Shown here one piece after another: positions 39,577 to 49,471 of a stretch of DNA of 64,000 nucleotides. Source of the DNA: Frateuria_A sp035943815 (GTDB lineage Bacteria > Pseudomonadota > Gammaproteobacteria > Xanthomonadales > Rhodanobacteraceae); NCBI RefSeq assembly GCF_035943815.1, contig NZ_DASZBU010000003.1, positions 1 through 64,000 on the forward strand, given 5' to 3'. Made by a program: the position numbers and the translations under genes. Under the pieces are notes generated by a model. The model had not been told where the DNA came from. It was given only the letters and a program-made list of their open reading frames with translations, and did no database searches. Positions within the stretch are counted from its first letter, which is position 1. The number at the start of each line of letters is the position of its first letter.

Positions 39577-42500
39577 ATGATCGCTTTCGACGGGCAGAGC
39601 GCCCTTTCGCCGTTTCGTCTGGATCGCCTCAATGCACGCCTGGATACGGTGCACCGGGGCACGCGCGTGCAGGCGGCTTGGTTCGTCTACGTGCTGGATG
39701 CCGGCCATGCCCCCGAAGGCAGCGAGCGCCAGCGCCTGCTCGAAGTGCTCGAAGCGAAGGACGCCGCGCCGGAAGCCGCCACGCTTTGGACGGTCCCCCG
39801 CCTGGGCACCATTTCGCCCTGGTCGAGCAAGGCCACCGACATCCTGCACGGCGCCGGCTTCGACGTTCGCCGGGTCGAGCGTGGCACCGCCTGGACCGTG
39901 GCCGGCCTGCCGGACGCCGGCACGCCCGCGCACGCCGCAGTGCTCGAGGTGCTGCACGACCCGATGACGCAGTCGGTGCTCACCGACCTGGCCGATGCGC
40001 AGGGCCTGTTCCTGGCCGGCACGCCGGGCGACCTGGTGCACATCGCACGGGGCAACGATCCGCGCGGCGCGCTGGCCGCGGCCAACGCGCGCCTGGGCCT
40101 GGCGCTGGCCGAGGACGAGATCGACTACCTAGCCGATCGCTACGCCGAGCTGGGCCGCGACCCGACCGACGCGGAACTCTTCATGTTCGCGCAGGCCAAT
40201 TCCGAGCACTGCCGCCACAAGGTGTTCAACGCCAGCTGGACCATCGACGGCGAGGAACAGGACAAGAGCCTGTTCGCCATGATCAAGCACACCCACCAGC
40301 GCTCGCCCGCGCACACGCTGTCGGCCTACAAGGACAACGCGGCGGTGATCGAGGGGCACCGGGGCAAGCGCTTCTTCACCGACGGCGAAGGCGTCTGGCG
40401 CGCGCACGAGGAGCAGGTCGACTACGCGATCAAGGTGGAAACGCACAACCACCCGACCGCCATCGCGCCCTGGCCCGGTGCGGCCACCGGCGCTGGCGGC
40501 GAGATCCGCGACGAGGGCGCCACCGGCCGCGGCGCCAAGCCCAAGGCGGGCCTGACCGGCTTCTCGGTGTCCGACCTGCGCATCCCCGGCGCGCCGCAGC
40601 CTTGGGAAGTGGATCGCCCGCTGCCCCCGCGCATGGCCAGCGCGTTCGAGATCATGCGCGACGGCCCGTTGGGTGCCGCCGCGTTCAACAACGAATTCGG
40701 CCGGCCCTGCCTGGGCGGCTACTTCCGCACCTACGAGCACGAGACCGGCGAGCCCGGCGTGCGCCGCGGCTACGACAAGCCGATCATGATCGCCGGCGGT
40801 TTGGCCAACATCCGCCGCGGTGACGTGCAGAAGCGCGAGCTGCAGCCCGGCCACGCGGTGGTCGTGCTGGGCGGCCCGGCGATGCTGATCGGCCTGGGCG
40901 GCGGCGCGGCTTCGTCGGTGGCCTCCGGCGCCTCCAGCGCGGAGCTCGACTTCGCCTCCGTGCAGCGCGACAACGCCGAAATGGAGCGGCGCTGCCAGCA
41001 GGTCATCGACAGCTGCTGGATGCGCGGCGAGGCCAACCCCATCGTCAGCATCCACGACGTCGGCGCCGGCGGCCTGTCCAACGCGATTCCCGAGCTGCTC
41101 AACGACGCCGGCGTGGGCGGACAGATCGATCTTTCCAAGATCCCCTGCGACGATCCGTCGCTTTCGCCCATGCAGGTGTGGAGCAACGAGTCGCAGGAGC
41201 GCTACGTGCTCGCCATCGCGCCGGACGACCTGCCCGAGTTCGAAGGCTATTGCCGGCGCGAGCGCTGCCCGTTCGCCGTGGTCGGCACCGCCACCGCCGA
41301 GCGCGTGCTGCGCGTGACCGACCCGCGCCGCGAGCTTGCCGTGATCGACCTGCCTATGGACGTGCTGTTCGGCAAGCCGCCGCGCATGCATCGCGACGCG
41401 CGCCGCATCAAGCCGCGCGTGGACCTTTTGCCGGATCTGTCCGGCATCGGCATGGACGAGGCGGTGCAGCGCGTGCTGCGCCTGCCCACGGTGGGCAGCA
41501 AGAGCTTCCTGATCACCATCGGCGATCGCACCGTCGGCGGCCTGAACCACCGCGACCCGATGGTCGGTCCCTGGCAGGTGCCGGTGGCCGATTGCGCGGT
41601 CACCCTGACCGACTTCGATGGCTACCAGGGCGAGGCGATGGCGATGGCCGAGCGCGCGCCGGTCGCGCTGCTCAACAGTGCCGACGCCGCGCGCCTGGCG
41701 GTGGGCGAGGCGATCACCAACCTGGCTGCGGCGCCGATCGAGTCCCTGGGCGAAATCCGCCTGTCCGCCAACTGGATGGCCGCGGTGAACCACGACGGCG
41801 AGGACGCCGCCCTGTTCGACGCGGTCAAGGCGGTGGGCATGGAGCTTTGCCCGGCGCTGGACATCGCCATTCCGGTCGGCAAGGACTCGCTCTCCATGCA
41901 GACCGTCTGGAAGGACGGCAGCGCGTCAGGTGAAGGCACGCCGCAGCGTACGGTCGCGCCGGTGTCGCTGGTGATCACCGGCTTCGCCCGCGTCGGCGAT
42001 GTGCGCCGCACGCTCACGCCGCAGCTGAAGCTCGACCGCGGCGACTCGGAGCTGTGGCTGCTCGACCTGGGCGCCGGGCGCGACCGCCTGGGCGGCTCGG
42101 CGCTGACGCAGGTGTTCAACCGCGCCGGCGGCGTGCCGCCGGACCTGGACGATGCCAAGCGCCTGCGCGCGCTGTTCGAGCTGGTGCAGGAGGCCAACCG
42201 CGCCGGCCTGGTGCTGGCCTATCACGACCGTTCCGACGGCGGCGTCATCGTCACCTTGCTGGAGATGGCCTTCGCCGGCCACTGCGGCCTGGAGCTCCAT
42301 CTGGACGGCTGGGCCGAAGCGACCCTGCGCGCGCTGTTCAACGAGGAGCTCGGCGCCGTGCTGCAGGTGGCCAGCGCCAACCGCGAAGCCTTCGAGGCGC
42401 TGCTGGTCAAGCATGGCCTGGCCGGCATGAGCCACCGCATCGGCCGACCCAAGGAGAAGCTCGGCATCAAGCTGTTCCTCGGCAACGAGGCGCTGTTCAA

Positions 42501-43452
42501 GTGGAACTGGACGGCGCTGTTCGGCGCCTGGAACCAGGCCAGCCATGCCATGCAGCGCCTGCGCGACAACCCGCTCAGCGCGGATGCCGAGTGCGAATGG
42601 CGGCTGGACGACGCCGATCCGGGCATCACTCCCAAGCTCACGTTCAACCCTGCCGAAGACGTCGCCGCGCCGTACATCGCCAAGGGCGCGCGCCCGCGCG
42701 TGGCGATCCTGCGCGAGCAGGGCGTCAACGGCCAGGTCGAGATGGCCGCGGCGTTCACCCGCGCGGGCTTCGACGCGGTGGACGTGCACATGTCCGACCT
42801 CGCCGCCGGCCGCCACAAGCTGGCCGACTTCCGCGGCTTCGCCGCCTGCGGCGGCTTCTCCTACGGCGACGTGCTCGGCGCCGGCCGCGGCTGGGCCACC
42901 TCGATCCTCTACAACGAGGCGATGCGCGCGCAGTTCGAGGCGTTCTTCAACGACCCCTCGAAGTTCGCCCTGGGCGCCTGCAACGGCTGCCAGATGCTGT
43001 CGCAGTTGAAGGACATCATTCCGGGGGCCAGGCACTGGCCGAAATTCGTGCGCAACGCCTCGGAGCAGTACGAGGCGCGCCTGGCCACGCTGGAGGTGCT
43101 CGATTCGCCCAGCCTGTTCTTCAAAGGCATGGCCGGCTCGCGCATTCCGGTGGCGGTGGCGCATGGCGAAGGCCGGGTCAGCTTCCCGTATGCCTGCAGC
43201 CCGTCGAAGTCGAGCGCGGCGGTGCGCTTCGTCGACAACCGCGGCAAGCCCACCGAGAACTATCCGCTCAACCCGAACGGCTCGCCGGGCGGCCTGGCCG
43301 GCTTCACCGCGGCCGACGGTCGCGTGACCATCCTGATGCCGCACCCGGAGCGCGTGTTCCGCAGCGTGCAGATGAGCTGGCACCCGGAGGCCTGGGGCGA
43401 GGATTCGCCGTGGATGCGCATGTTCCGCAACGCACGGGTGTGGTGCGGCTGA
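39577..43452 (+). CDS. purL: phosphoribosylformylglycinamidine synthase, large single-chain type
   Basis: 1291 residues. N-terminal PurS-like domain, linker (NSEHCRHKVFNASW), two AIRS-like synthase halves (VKVETHNHPTAIAPWPGAATGAGGE and its repeat), and a C-terminal class I glutaminase with nucleophile Cys in FALGACNGCQMLSQLKD and HGEGR / PHPER for the rest of the triad. It converts FGAR to FGAM with Gln and ATP in purine synthesis. Monocistronic; candidate -10 TAGAAT at 39538-39543. Confidence 0.96.
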   Translation: MIAFDGQSALSPFRLDRLNARLDTVHRGTRVQAAWFVYVLDAGHAPEGSERQRLLEVLEAKDAAPEAATLWTVPRLGTISPWSSKATDILHGAGFDVRRVERGTAWTVAGLPDAGTPAHAAVLEVLHDPMTQSVLTDLADAQGLFLAGTPGDLVHIARGNDPRGALAAANARLGLALAEDEIDYLADRYAELGRDPTDAELFMFAQANSEHCRHKVFNASWTIDGEEQDKSLFAMIKHTHQRSPAHTLSAYKDNAAVIEGHRGKRFFTDGEGVWRAHEEQVDYAIKVETHNHPTAIAPWPGAATGAGGEIRDEGATGRGAKPKAGLTGFSVSDLRIPGAPQPWEVDRPLPPRMASAFEIMRDGPLGAAAFNNEFGRPCLGGYFRTYEHETGEPGVRRGYDKPIMIAGGLANIRRGDVQKRELQPGHAVVVLGGPAMLIGLGGGAASSVASGASSAELDFASVQRDNAEMERRCQQVIDSCWMRGEANPIVSIHDVGAGGLSNAIPELLNDAGVGGQIDLSKIPCDDPSLSPMQVWSNESQERYVLAIAPDDLPEFEGYCRRERCPFAVVGTATAERVLRVTDPRRELAVIDLPMDVLFGKPPRMHRDARRIKPRVDLLPDLSGIGMDEAVQRVLRLPTVGSKSFLITIGDRTVGGLNHRDPMVGPWQVPVADCAVTLTDFDGYQGEAMAMAERAPVALLNSADAARLAVGEAITNLAAAPIESLGEIRLSANWMAAVNHDGEDAALFDAVKAVGMELCPALDIAIPVGKDSLSMQTVWKDGSASGEGTPQRTVAPVSLVITGFARVGDVRRTLTPQLKLDRGDSELWLLDLGAGRDRLGGSALTQVFNRAGGVPPDLDDAKRLRALFELVQEANRAGLVLAYHDRSDGGVIVTLLEMAFAGHCGLELHLDGWAEATLRALFNEELGAVLQVASANREAFEALLVKHGLAGMSHRIGRPKEKLGIKLFLGNEALFKWNWTALFGAWNQASHAMQRLRDNPLSADAECEWRLDDADPGITPKLTFNPAEDVAAPYIAKGARPRVAILREQGVNGQVEMAAAFTRAGFDAVDVHMSDLAAGRHKLADFRGFAACGGFSYGDVLGAGRGWATSILYNEAMRAQFEAFFNDPSKFALGACNGCQMLSQLKDIIPGARHWPKFVRNASEQYEARLATLEVLDSPSLFFKGMAGSRIPVAVAHGEGRVSFPYACSPSKSSAAVRFVDNRGKPTENYPLNPNGSPGGLAGFTAADGRVTILMPHPERVFRSVQMSWHPEAWGEDSPWMRMFRNARVWCG

Positions 43453-43480
43453 GCCCAGGTAGCGCCGGAGCGAGGCGGGC

Positions 43481-44167
43481 ATGAACGCCCGCCGGCTCTA
43501 CGCGCCGTCGTGGCTGCTGCTGGCGCTGCTGCCCTGGTGGCTGGGGCTGGCGCTGCTGCTGGCGATCGCGGCGCTGCTGCTGTTCGCCGGCGAGCGCCTG
43601 CAGGAGCACGCACGCCTGCTGCGGCTGGCGTTGCGCTGGGGACTGCCCGGCGTGTTGTTCGCCGTGCAGCGGGCGCTGGGTGGCGATGCCTTCGCCTGGG
43701 CGATGGCGCTGCTCGGGGCGCTGGTCGGTTTCACCCTGCTGGCGGGCCTGGAGGCCTGGCTCGATCGCGGTCGGCGCGAGCAGGTCGCGCAACCGGATTT
43801 GCGCGACTGGCCCAGCCTGGCGCTGGCGCCGATCGGCCCGGGGGCGGTGGTGGTCGAGCTGGCGGCGCCGCAGTGGGCCGAGGGCAGCTGTCCCGATCCG
43901 CGTGGCGGCGAGGCACGCTGGGAGGCCGGAAGCTATGTCCTGGCCGGAGGCGGCACGGTGGATCGCGTGCTGGCGCGCGCATCGTTCAGCCCGGACGGAC
44001 GCTGGTTCGTCGCCGGTACCCCGCGTGGGCTGGTGCTGGTCGACCGTGACCAGGGGTGCAGCCATCGCCTGCGCGGCTGGACCCTGTGCGGATGGCACGA
44101 CGGACCCTGGCTGGCGCGCGAAGCGGGGGCGGCGATGGCCTGGCGGGAAGTCCTCGGCCAGTGCTGA
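43481..44167 (+). CDS. hypothetical membrane protein
   Basis: 228 residues, not recognised. Three hydrophobic segments lie in the first ~90 residues (LLLALLPWWLGLALLLAIAALLLF and FAWAMALLGALVGFTLLAGL among them), followed by a soluble C-terminal domain of about 130 residues with beta-rich text and a 'FSPDGRWFVAG' turn like a propeller blade. Four Cys in the tail. 28 bases after purL and on the same strand, so possibly co-transcribed. Confidence 0.6.
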   Translation: MNARRLYAPSWLLLALLPWWLGLALLLAIAALLLFAGERLQEHARLLRLALRWGLPGVLFAVQRALGGDAFAWAMALLGALVGFTLLAGLEAWLDRGRREQVAQPDLRDWPSLALAPIGPGAVVVELAAPQWAEGSCPDPRGGEARWEAGSYVLAGGGTVDRVLARASFSPDGRWFVAGTPRGLVLVDRDQGCSHRLRGWTLCGWHDGPWLAREAGAAMAWREVLGQC

Positions 44168-44267
44168 GCCAGGCGAAGGAATCGAAAGCGCATGGCGGCA
44201 GCCTTGCGAGGCGTCCGGGCATCACCGCCCCGTTCTCCCCGCCGCGCAGCTCCCGCATACTTGCCGG

Positions 44268-45161
44268 GTGTCCACTCCCATTCCCCTTCCCAGGACGCTG
44301 CCGGCCAGCGTGATCGTGGTGTGCGCCGACAGCGGGCCTTCGTTGCGCGACTGCGCCCGGCGGGCGCTCGACAGCACGCTGCCGCTGGAGCTGATCCTGA
44401 TCGACAACGGCTCGACCGACGGCATGCCGCAGGCCGTCGAACGGGAGCATGCCCACGAGCCGCGCCTGAAGGTCCTCTACAACCACGCCAACCTCGGCTT
44501 CGGCCCGGCGGTGAACCGCGCCGCCGCGGCGGCGCGCGGCGAGCACCTGCTGGTGCTCAACCCCGATTGCCTGCTCGAGCCCGATACGCTCGCGCGCATG
44601 CTCGACGTCCTCGATGCCCACCCCGAAGCGGGCATCCTCGGCGCGGTGGTTTGCGGGGCCGACGGCACGCCCGACCCGGCCTCCTACCGGCGCGACCCGC
44701 TGCTGCGCCGTGCGCTCGCCACCCTGGCGGGGGCGCGCGGCGGCATGAACATCGAAGGCGCCGTGCCGTCGGGCGTGGTCGCTGCCGAGGCCGTGTCCGG
44801 TGCGCTGATGCTGCTGCCGCGCAAGGTCTTCGCGCGGCTCGGCGGTTTCGACGAGCGCTACTTCCTGCACTTCGAGGATCTGGACCTGTGTCGCCGCGCG
44901 CGTGACCTGGGCTACGCGGTGCTGCTGGCCGGCGACGTGCGCGTGCTGCACGGCAAGGGCGGCTCCAGCCGGCACCGTCCGGTGTTCGTCAGCCGGCACA
45001 AGCATCGCGGCATGTGGCGATGGTTCCGCACGTTCGATCCGGCCGCGCGCAACCCGTTCGTCGCTGCCGCGGTGTGGCTGGGCATCTGGCTGCACTTTGC
45101 GGCGCAGGTGCCTGGCCAGCTCTGGCGGCTCGCCAGGACGCGGCGGGATTCCGCGCGATGA
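44268..45161 (+). CDS. family 2 glycosyltransferase
   Basis: 297 residues, GT-A fold: SVIVVCADSG at the first strand, LILIDNGSTDGM (nucleotide-sugar Asp), VLNPDCLLEPDTL (DxD-like), and YFLHFEDLDLCRRARDLGY (catalytic base region), as in rhamnosyl/WcaA-type enzymes. A short hydrophobic C-terminus may touch the membrane. Start is GTG 44268; the longer open frame upstream is antigenic noise in frame 3 of the previous gene. Stop overlaps the EamA start by four bases. Confidence 0.8.
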   Translation: MSTPIPLPRTLPASVIVVCADSGPSLRDCARRALDSTLPLELILIDNGSTDGMPQAVEREHAHEPRLKVLYNHANLGFGPAVNRAAAAARGEHLLVLNPDCLLEPDTLARMLDVLDAHPEAGILGAVVCGADGTPDPASYRRDPLLRRALATLAGARGGMNIEGAVPSGVVAAEAVSGALMLLPRKVFARLGGFDERYFLHFEDLDLCRRARDLGYAVLLAGDVRVLHGKGGSSRHRPVFVSRHKHRGMWRWFRTFDPAARNPFVAAAVWLGIWLHFAAQVPGQLWRLARTRRDSAR

Positions 45162-46057
45162 ACCCCGCGCCTCCGCGCACGCTCGCCGCCACCGCCGGCC
45201 TCGTTGCCACGACCGCGGTGTGGGGCTCGACCTTCGTGCTGATCAAGGATGTGGTCGGGCGCATGCGCGTGGTGGACTTCCTCGCCGTGCGCTTCGTCGT
45301 CGCCGCGGCGGTGATGCTGGTGCTGTTTGCACGGCCGGTGTGGCGGCTGGAAGGCCGGCAGCTGGGTCGCGCCCTCCTGCTGGGCCTCATCTACGGCAGC
45401 GGCCAGTTGCTGCAGACCTGGGGCCTGAAGCTGATCGCGCCCAGCGTCAGCGGCTTCGCCACCGGCATGTATGTGGTGTTCACGCCGCTGCTGGCCTGGC
45501 TGCTCCTGCGCGAGCGCATCGCGGGCGTGGTCTGGCTGGCGGTGGCGATGGCCACCGGCGGGCTGGCGCTGCTCTCGCTGCACGGCGTATCGGTGGACCT
45601 GGGCGTGTGGCTCACGCTCGCCTCGGCGGCGCTCTATGCGCTGCACATCGTGGGCCTGGGGCGCTGGTCGCGCGAGGCGGACGCCATCGGCATGTCGGCC
45701 ATGCAGGTGGCGGCGATCGCGGTGGTCTGCGTGCTCGCCACCGTGCCGCAGGGACCGGCGCTGCCGCCCGACCGCGCGACCTGGGCCGCCGTGCTCTACA
45801 TGGCGCTGGTCGCCGGCGCCGGCGCCATGCTGATGCAGACCTGGGCGCAGGCGCACCTGCCGCCGGCGCGCGCGGCCATCGTGATGACCACCGAGCCGGT
45901 GTTCGCCGCCGGTTTCGCCGTCGCGCTGGGTGTCGATGCGCTGAGCTGGCGCATGCTCGCCGGCGGCGCCCTGGTGCTGGGGGCGATGTATCTGGTGGAG
46001 CTGGCGCCAAGACGCAGCCAGGCGCTGGAGGCCGAAGGCCTGCACCACGACGTGTAG
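45158..46057 (+). CDS. EamA-family (DMT) transporter
   Basis: 299 residues, ten TM helices in two repeats; AVWGSTFVLIKDVVGRM is a standard first helix and TEPVFAAGFAVALGVDAL a standard ninth. Unrelated in detail to the copy at 10480. Export substrate unknown. Start overlaps the glycosyltransferase stop (ATGA). The 98 bases after it hold no gene. Confidence 0.85.
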   Translation: MNPAPPRTLAATAGLVATTAVWGSTFVLIKDVVGRMRVVDFLAVRFVVAAAVMLVLFARPVWRLEGRQLGRALLLGLIYGSGQLLQTWGLKLIAPSVSGFATGMYVVFTPLLAWLLLRERIAGVVWLAVAMATGGLALLSLHGVSVDLGVWLTLASAALYALHIVGLGRWSREADAIGMSAMQVAAIAVVCVLATVPQGPALPPDRATWAAVLYMALVAGAGAMLMQTWAQAHLPPARAAIVMTTEPVFAAGFAVALGVDALSWRMLAGGALVLGAMYLVELAPRRSQALEAEGLHHDV

Positions 46058-46155
46058 GCGCGTGCTCCTTCCCCGCACGGGGAACGGTTCGGTGCGAGGT
46101 TTTACGGCACGGACGGAACGGGCACTGCGGTCTGTGGGTAGGTGTGCATCCGTTG

Positions 46156-46350
46156 TCAGCAGCAACGCCCGCCAGTGCCCTTGTAGCGCGCCGACTGGCG
46201 CTCGCGGAAGAACTCCGCGTAGCTCGGCACCGGGCGCCCGGGATGGTGTTCGCGCAGGTGGCGCAGGTAGGCGTCGTAGTCGGGCACGCCGCAGCACAGG
46301 CGTGCGGTCTGCACGGCGCGCGACCAGGCAATGCGCAGCAGGCGGTTCAT
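46156..46350 (-). CDS. ybdD: YbdD/YjiX-family small protein
   Basis: 64 residues, typical of this CstA companion: MNRLLRIAWSRAVQTARL, then VPDYDAYLRHLREHHPG and PSYAEFFRERQSARY. It ends in a Cys pair. In E. coli the equivalent protein pairs with the peptide/pyruvate importer BtsT/CstA. Start overlaps the cstA stop (ATGA), so translationally coupled. Confidence 0.88.
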   Translation of the reverse strand: MNRLLRIAWSRAVQTARLCCGVPDYDAYLRHLREHHPGRPVPSYAEFFRERQSARYKGTGGRCC

Positions 46351-48437
46351 GGCGCGTTGGCCGCGACCGCATCCAGCGCCACGTAGGGCTCCTCGTGCGC
46401 GGTCGGGTGGTTGATGCGCCAGGCGCGCAGCATGGTGCGCAGGGCGAACGCCGCCATGGTCACCACCAGCAGCATGAACAGGCCGGTCAGCGCCATGTCC
46501 ACATAGTTGTTGGTGACGATCCGCTGCATCTCGACCGGCGTCTTGGCCGGCGCCAGCAGCTTGCCTTCGGCCATCGCGGCGGCGTACTTCCGGGCCGCGG
46601 CGGTGAAGCTGATCGGCCCGGTGAGCTTTTCGTAGCCGGCCGTCAGCGTGCAGACGATCAGCCAGGTCGCCGGGATGCCCGGTACCCACACGTAGCGCTC
46701 GCGCTTCAACTTGACCACCACCACGGTGGCGAGCATCAGGGCGATGGCCGCCAGCATCTGGTTGGCTATGCCGAACAGCGGCCACAGCGTGTTGATGCCG
46801 CCCAACGGGTCGACCGCGCCCTGGTAGAGGAAATAGCCCCAAAGCCCCACGCAGATCGCGGTGGCGAGCAGGTTGCCGGTCCACGACTCGGTGTCCTGCA
46901 GCGGCTTGTGGATGAGCCCGGCGATCTCCTGGATCATGAAGCGGCCCACGCGCGTGCCGGCATCCACCGTGGTGAGGATGAACAGCGCCTCGAACAGGAT
47001 CGCGTAGTGGTACCAGAACGCCATCATGCCGCCGCCGGGAACGATCTCGTGCAGCAGCCGCGCCATGCCCACCGCGAGCGTCGGCGCGCCGCCGGCGCGC
47101 GACAGCACGCTCGCCTCGCCGATGTCCCTGGCCGTCTGGGTGAGCTGGTCGGGCGTGACCACGAAGCCCCACTGGCTGATCGTCTGCGCCGCATGTTCGG
47201 CCGTGGTGCCGATCAGCGCCGCCGGCGAGTTCATCGCGAAATACACGCCCGGGTGCAGCGAGGCGGCGGCAACGAGCGCCATGATCGCTACGAACGCCTC
47301 CATCAGCATGCCGCCGTAGCCGACCATGCGCGCCTGGCCTTCGTTGGCGAGCAGCTTGGGCGTGGTGCCCGATGCGATGATCGAGTGCCAGCCCGACACC
47401 GCGCCGCAGGCGATGGTGATGAACAGGAACGGGAACAGGTTGCCCTGGAACACCGGCCCGGTGCCGTCGATGAAGCGCGTCACGGCGGCCATCTGCAGCG
47501 TCGGCGCGGCCAGGAAGATCGCCAGCGCCAGCAGCGCGATGGTGCCGATCTTGAGGAAGGTCGACAGGTAATCGCGCGGCGCCAGCAGCAGCCATACCGG
47601 CAGCACCGAGGCGACGAAGCCGTAGCCGATCAGCCACCAGGCCAGCGCCCTGGCGTCCATGTCGAACAGCGGCGCCAGCGTGGCCGAGCCTGCCACGTAG
47701 CGGCCCAGCCAGATCGAGCCCAGCAGCAGCACCAGGCCGATGATCGACACTTCCAGGATCCGCCCCGGCCGCAGCCAGCGCAGGTAGATGCCCATCAGGA
47801 ACGCGATCGGGATCGTCGCGGCCACGGTGAAGGTGCCCCACGGGCTGTGCGTGAGCGCCTTGACCACCACCAGCGCCAGCACCGCCAGCACGATCATCAT
47901 CAGCACCAGCACGCCGAACATGGCCACCACGCCCGGCGCCGGCCCCAGTTCCTCGCGCAGCATGTGGCCGAGCGAGCGGCCGTTGCGGCGCAGCGACAGC
48001 GCCAGGATCATGAAGTCCTGCACCGCGCCGGCGAACACCACGCCGAACAGTATCCACAAGGTGCCGGGCAGGTAGCCCATCTGCGCCGCCAGCACCGGGC
48101 CGACCAGCGGGCCGGCGCCGGCGATCGCCGCGAAGTGGTGGCCGAACACCACCCACTTGTCGGTCGGTACGTAGTCCAGCCCGTCCGGATGGCGCATCGC
48201 CGGGGTGGCGCGGCTCGGGTCCAGCCTGAGCACGGCATGCTCGACGAACCGGCCGTAGAAGCGGTAGCCGATGACGAACACGGCGATGGACGCGGCGACC
48301 AGCCAGATCGCGTTGATCGGCTCGCCACGCCGCAGGGCCACCACGCCCAGGCACCAGGCGCCGACGATGGCGATCGCGGCCCACAACAGCTTGCCGGCGG
48401 GGCTGGCGGAAACGTCAGGGACGGCGTGGTCGCGCAT
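46347..48437 (-). CDS. cstA: carbon starvation protein CstA-type transporter
   Basis: 696 residues, about 16-18 TM helices. CstA text: VPTDKWVVFGHHFAAIAGAGPLVGP, FGVVFAGAVQDF and ACGAVSGWHSIIASGTTPKLLANE. Imports pyruvate or peptides with protons during starvation. Start MRDHAVPD at 48437; an in-frame ATG at 48464 is possible. It is followed by ybdD, the usual pair. Confidence 0.92.
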   Translation of the reverse strand: MRDHAVPDVSASPAGKLLWAAIAIVGAWCLGVVALRRGEPINAIWLVAASIAVFVIGYRFYGRFVEHAVLRLDPSRATPAMRHPDGLDYVPTDKWVVFGHHFAAIAGAGPLVGPVLAAQMGYLPGTLWILFGVVFAGAVQDFMILALSLRRNGRSLGHMLREELGPAPGVVAMFGVLVLMMIVLAVLALVVVKALTHSPWGTFTVAATIPIAFLMGIYLRWLRPGRILEVSIIGLVLLLGSIWLGRYVAGSATLAPLFDMDARALAWWLIGYGFVASVLPVWLLLAPRDYLSTFLKIGTIALLALAIFLAAPTLQMAAVTRFIDGTGPVFQGNLFPFLFITIACGAVSGWHSIIASGTTPKLLANEGQARMVGYGGMLMEAFVAIMALVAAASLHPGVYFAMNSPAALIGTTAEHAAQTISQWGFVVTPDQLTQTARDIGEASVLSRAGGAPTLAVGMARLLHEIVPGGGMMAFWYHYAILFEALFILTTVDAGTRVGRFMIQEIAGLIHKPLQDTESWTGNLLATAICVGLWGYFLYQGAVDPLGGINTLWPLFGIANQMLAAIALMLATVVVVKLKRERYVWVPGIPATWLIVCTLTAGYEKLTGPISFTAAARKYAAAMAEGKLLAPAKTPVEMQRIVTNNYVDMALTGLFMLLVVTMAAFALRTMLRAWRINHPTAHEEPYVALDAVAANAP

Positions 48438-48595
48438 GGATGACTCTCCGGCGGAATAGCGCAAGGGTCGTCCGCGCCGGGGCGGGGGTCAATGCCAAAG
48501 CGGGCCCGGGCGCATCAGCCATGGGTCGAATGCCGACACGGTGCCGCTGCGTCCGCGCGCGTACACTCGCCAACCTGCCTTGGTGGAGATCGCCC

Positions 48596-49387
48596 ATGCG
48601 CCTCAACTGCCTCCATGCCGGCCTGTTCGCCCTGCTGCTGGCGGGCACGTCGTTGCCGACGCCGGCCAGCGGCCAGCTCGACAGCCTGCTCAAGCAGCTC
48701 AAGCACGCCGGCCACGGCACCACCGGCACCGCCGCCAGCCTGCCCAGCAGCGACATCGCTGCGGGGCTCAAGGAGGCGCTGGCCAAAGGCACCACCAACG
48801 CGATCAACTCGCTCGGTCGCACCGACGGCTTCTGGGGCAACGCCAAGGTGCGCATCCCGTTGCCAGGCAAGCTCGAGCAGGTCGGCCAGCTCGCCCGCCA
48901 GCTAGGGCAGGGCGCCAAGGTGGATGCGTTCGAGCTCAGCATGAACCGCGCCGCGGAAAAGGCGGTGCCGCAGGTGGCCGACATCTTCGGCGAGGCCATC
49001 CGCAAGATGACGCTCGAGGATGCCCGCGGCATCCTCACCGGCGGCGACCATGCCGCCACCGACTTTTTCCGCCGCGTGGCGGGCGATGCGCTCGCCGCCC
49101 GCATCCGGCCGATCGTCGCCGACGCCACCGACCGCGTCGGCGCCACGCAGAAGTACAAGGCCCTGGTCGCCGGCGGCGGTGGCCTGGGCGGCGTGCTCGG
49201 TTCGCTGGGCAGCCTCGGCGGCAACAAGGAACACGGCAAGGGCAACCCGTTCGACCTGGACGACTACGTGACCGCGCGGACGCTCGATGGCCTGTTCACC
49301 GTGATCGGCGAGCAGGAGCAGTCGATCCGCCGCAATCCCGCCGCCCGCACCACCGAGCTGCTGAAGAAGGTGTTCGGCAGCCGCTGA
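48596..49387 (+). CDS. DUF4197 secreted protein
   Basis: 263 residues. Signal peptide (1-~26), then DUF4197: AAGLKEALAKGTTNAINSLGRTDGFWGN, VRIPLPGKLEQVGQLARQLGQG, FELSMNRAAEKAVPQ and DYVTARTLDGLFTVIGEQEQSIRRNP, ending LLKKVFG. Periplasmic alpha-helical family without known role. GTGGAGAT before the ATG is the ribosome site. Confidence 0.82.
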   Translation: MRLNCLHAGLFALLLAGTSLPTPASGQLDSLLKQLKHAGHGTTGTAASLPSSDIAAGLKEALAKGTTNAINSLGRTDGFWGNAKVRIPLPGKLEQVGQLARQLGQGAKVDAFELSMNRAAEKAVPQVADIFGEAIRKMTLEDARGILTGGDHAATDFFRRVAGDALAARIRPIVADATDRVGATQKYKALVAGGGGLGGVLGSLGSLGGNKEHGKGNPFDLDDYVTARTLDGLFTVIGEQEQSIRRNPAARTTELLKKVFGSR

Positions 49388-49471
49388 GCCTGCCCGCAGC
49401 GCAAGGCATGCTTGCAATCCGCCCGCGCGCCCGCAGTCCGTTGAAAACGCGTTCGATTCCCGAGGCCGCCA

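Noticed and set aside
41926..43482. 518-residue open frame on the minus strand
   Set aside because: Antisense to purL, whose glutaminase domain lies here.
44268..45161. Longer glycosyltransferase start at 43680
   Set aside because: The extension overlaps the hypothetical membrane gene in another frame and is Arg/Trp-rich noise; the GT-A first strand begins a few residues after GTG 44268.
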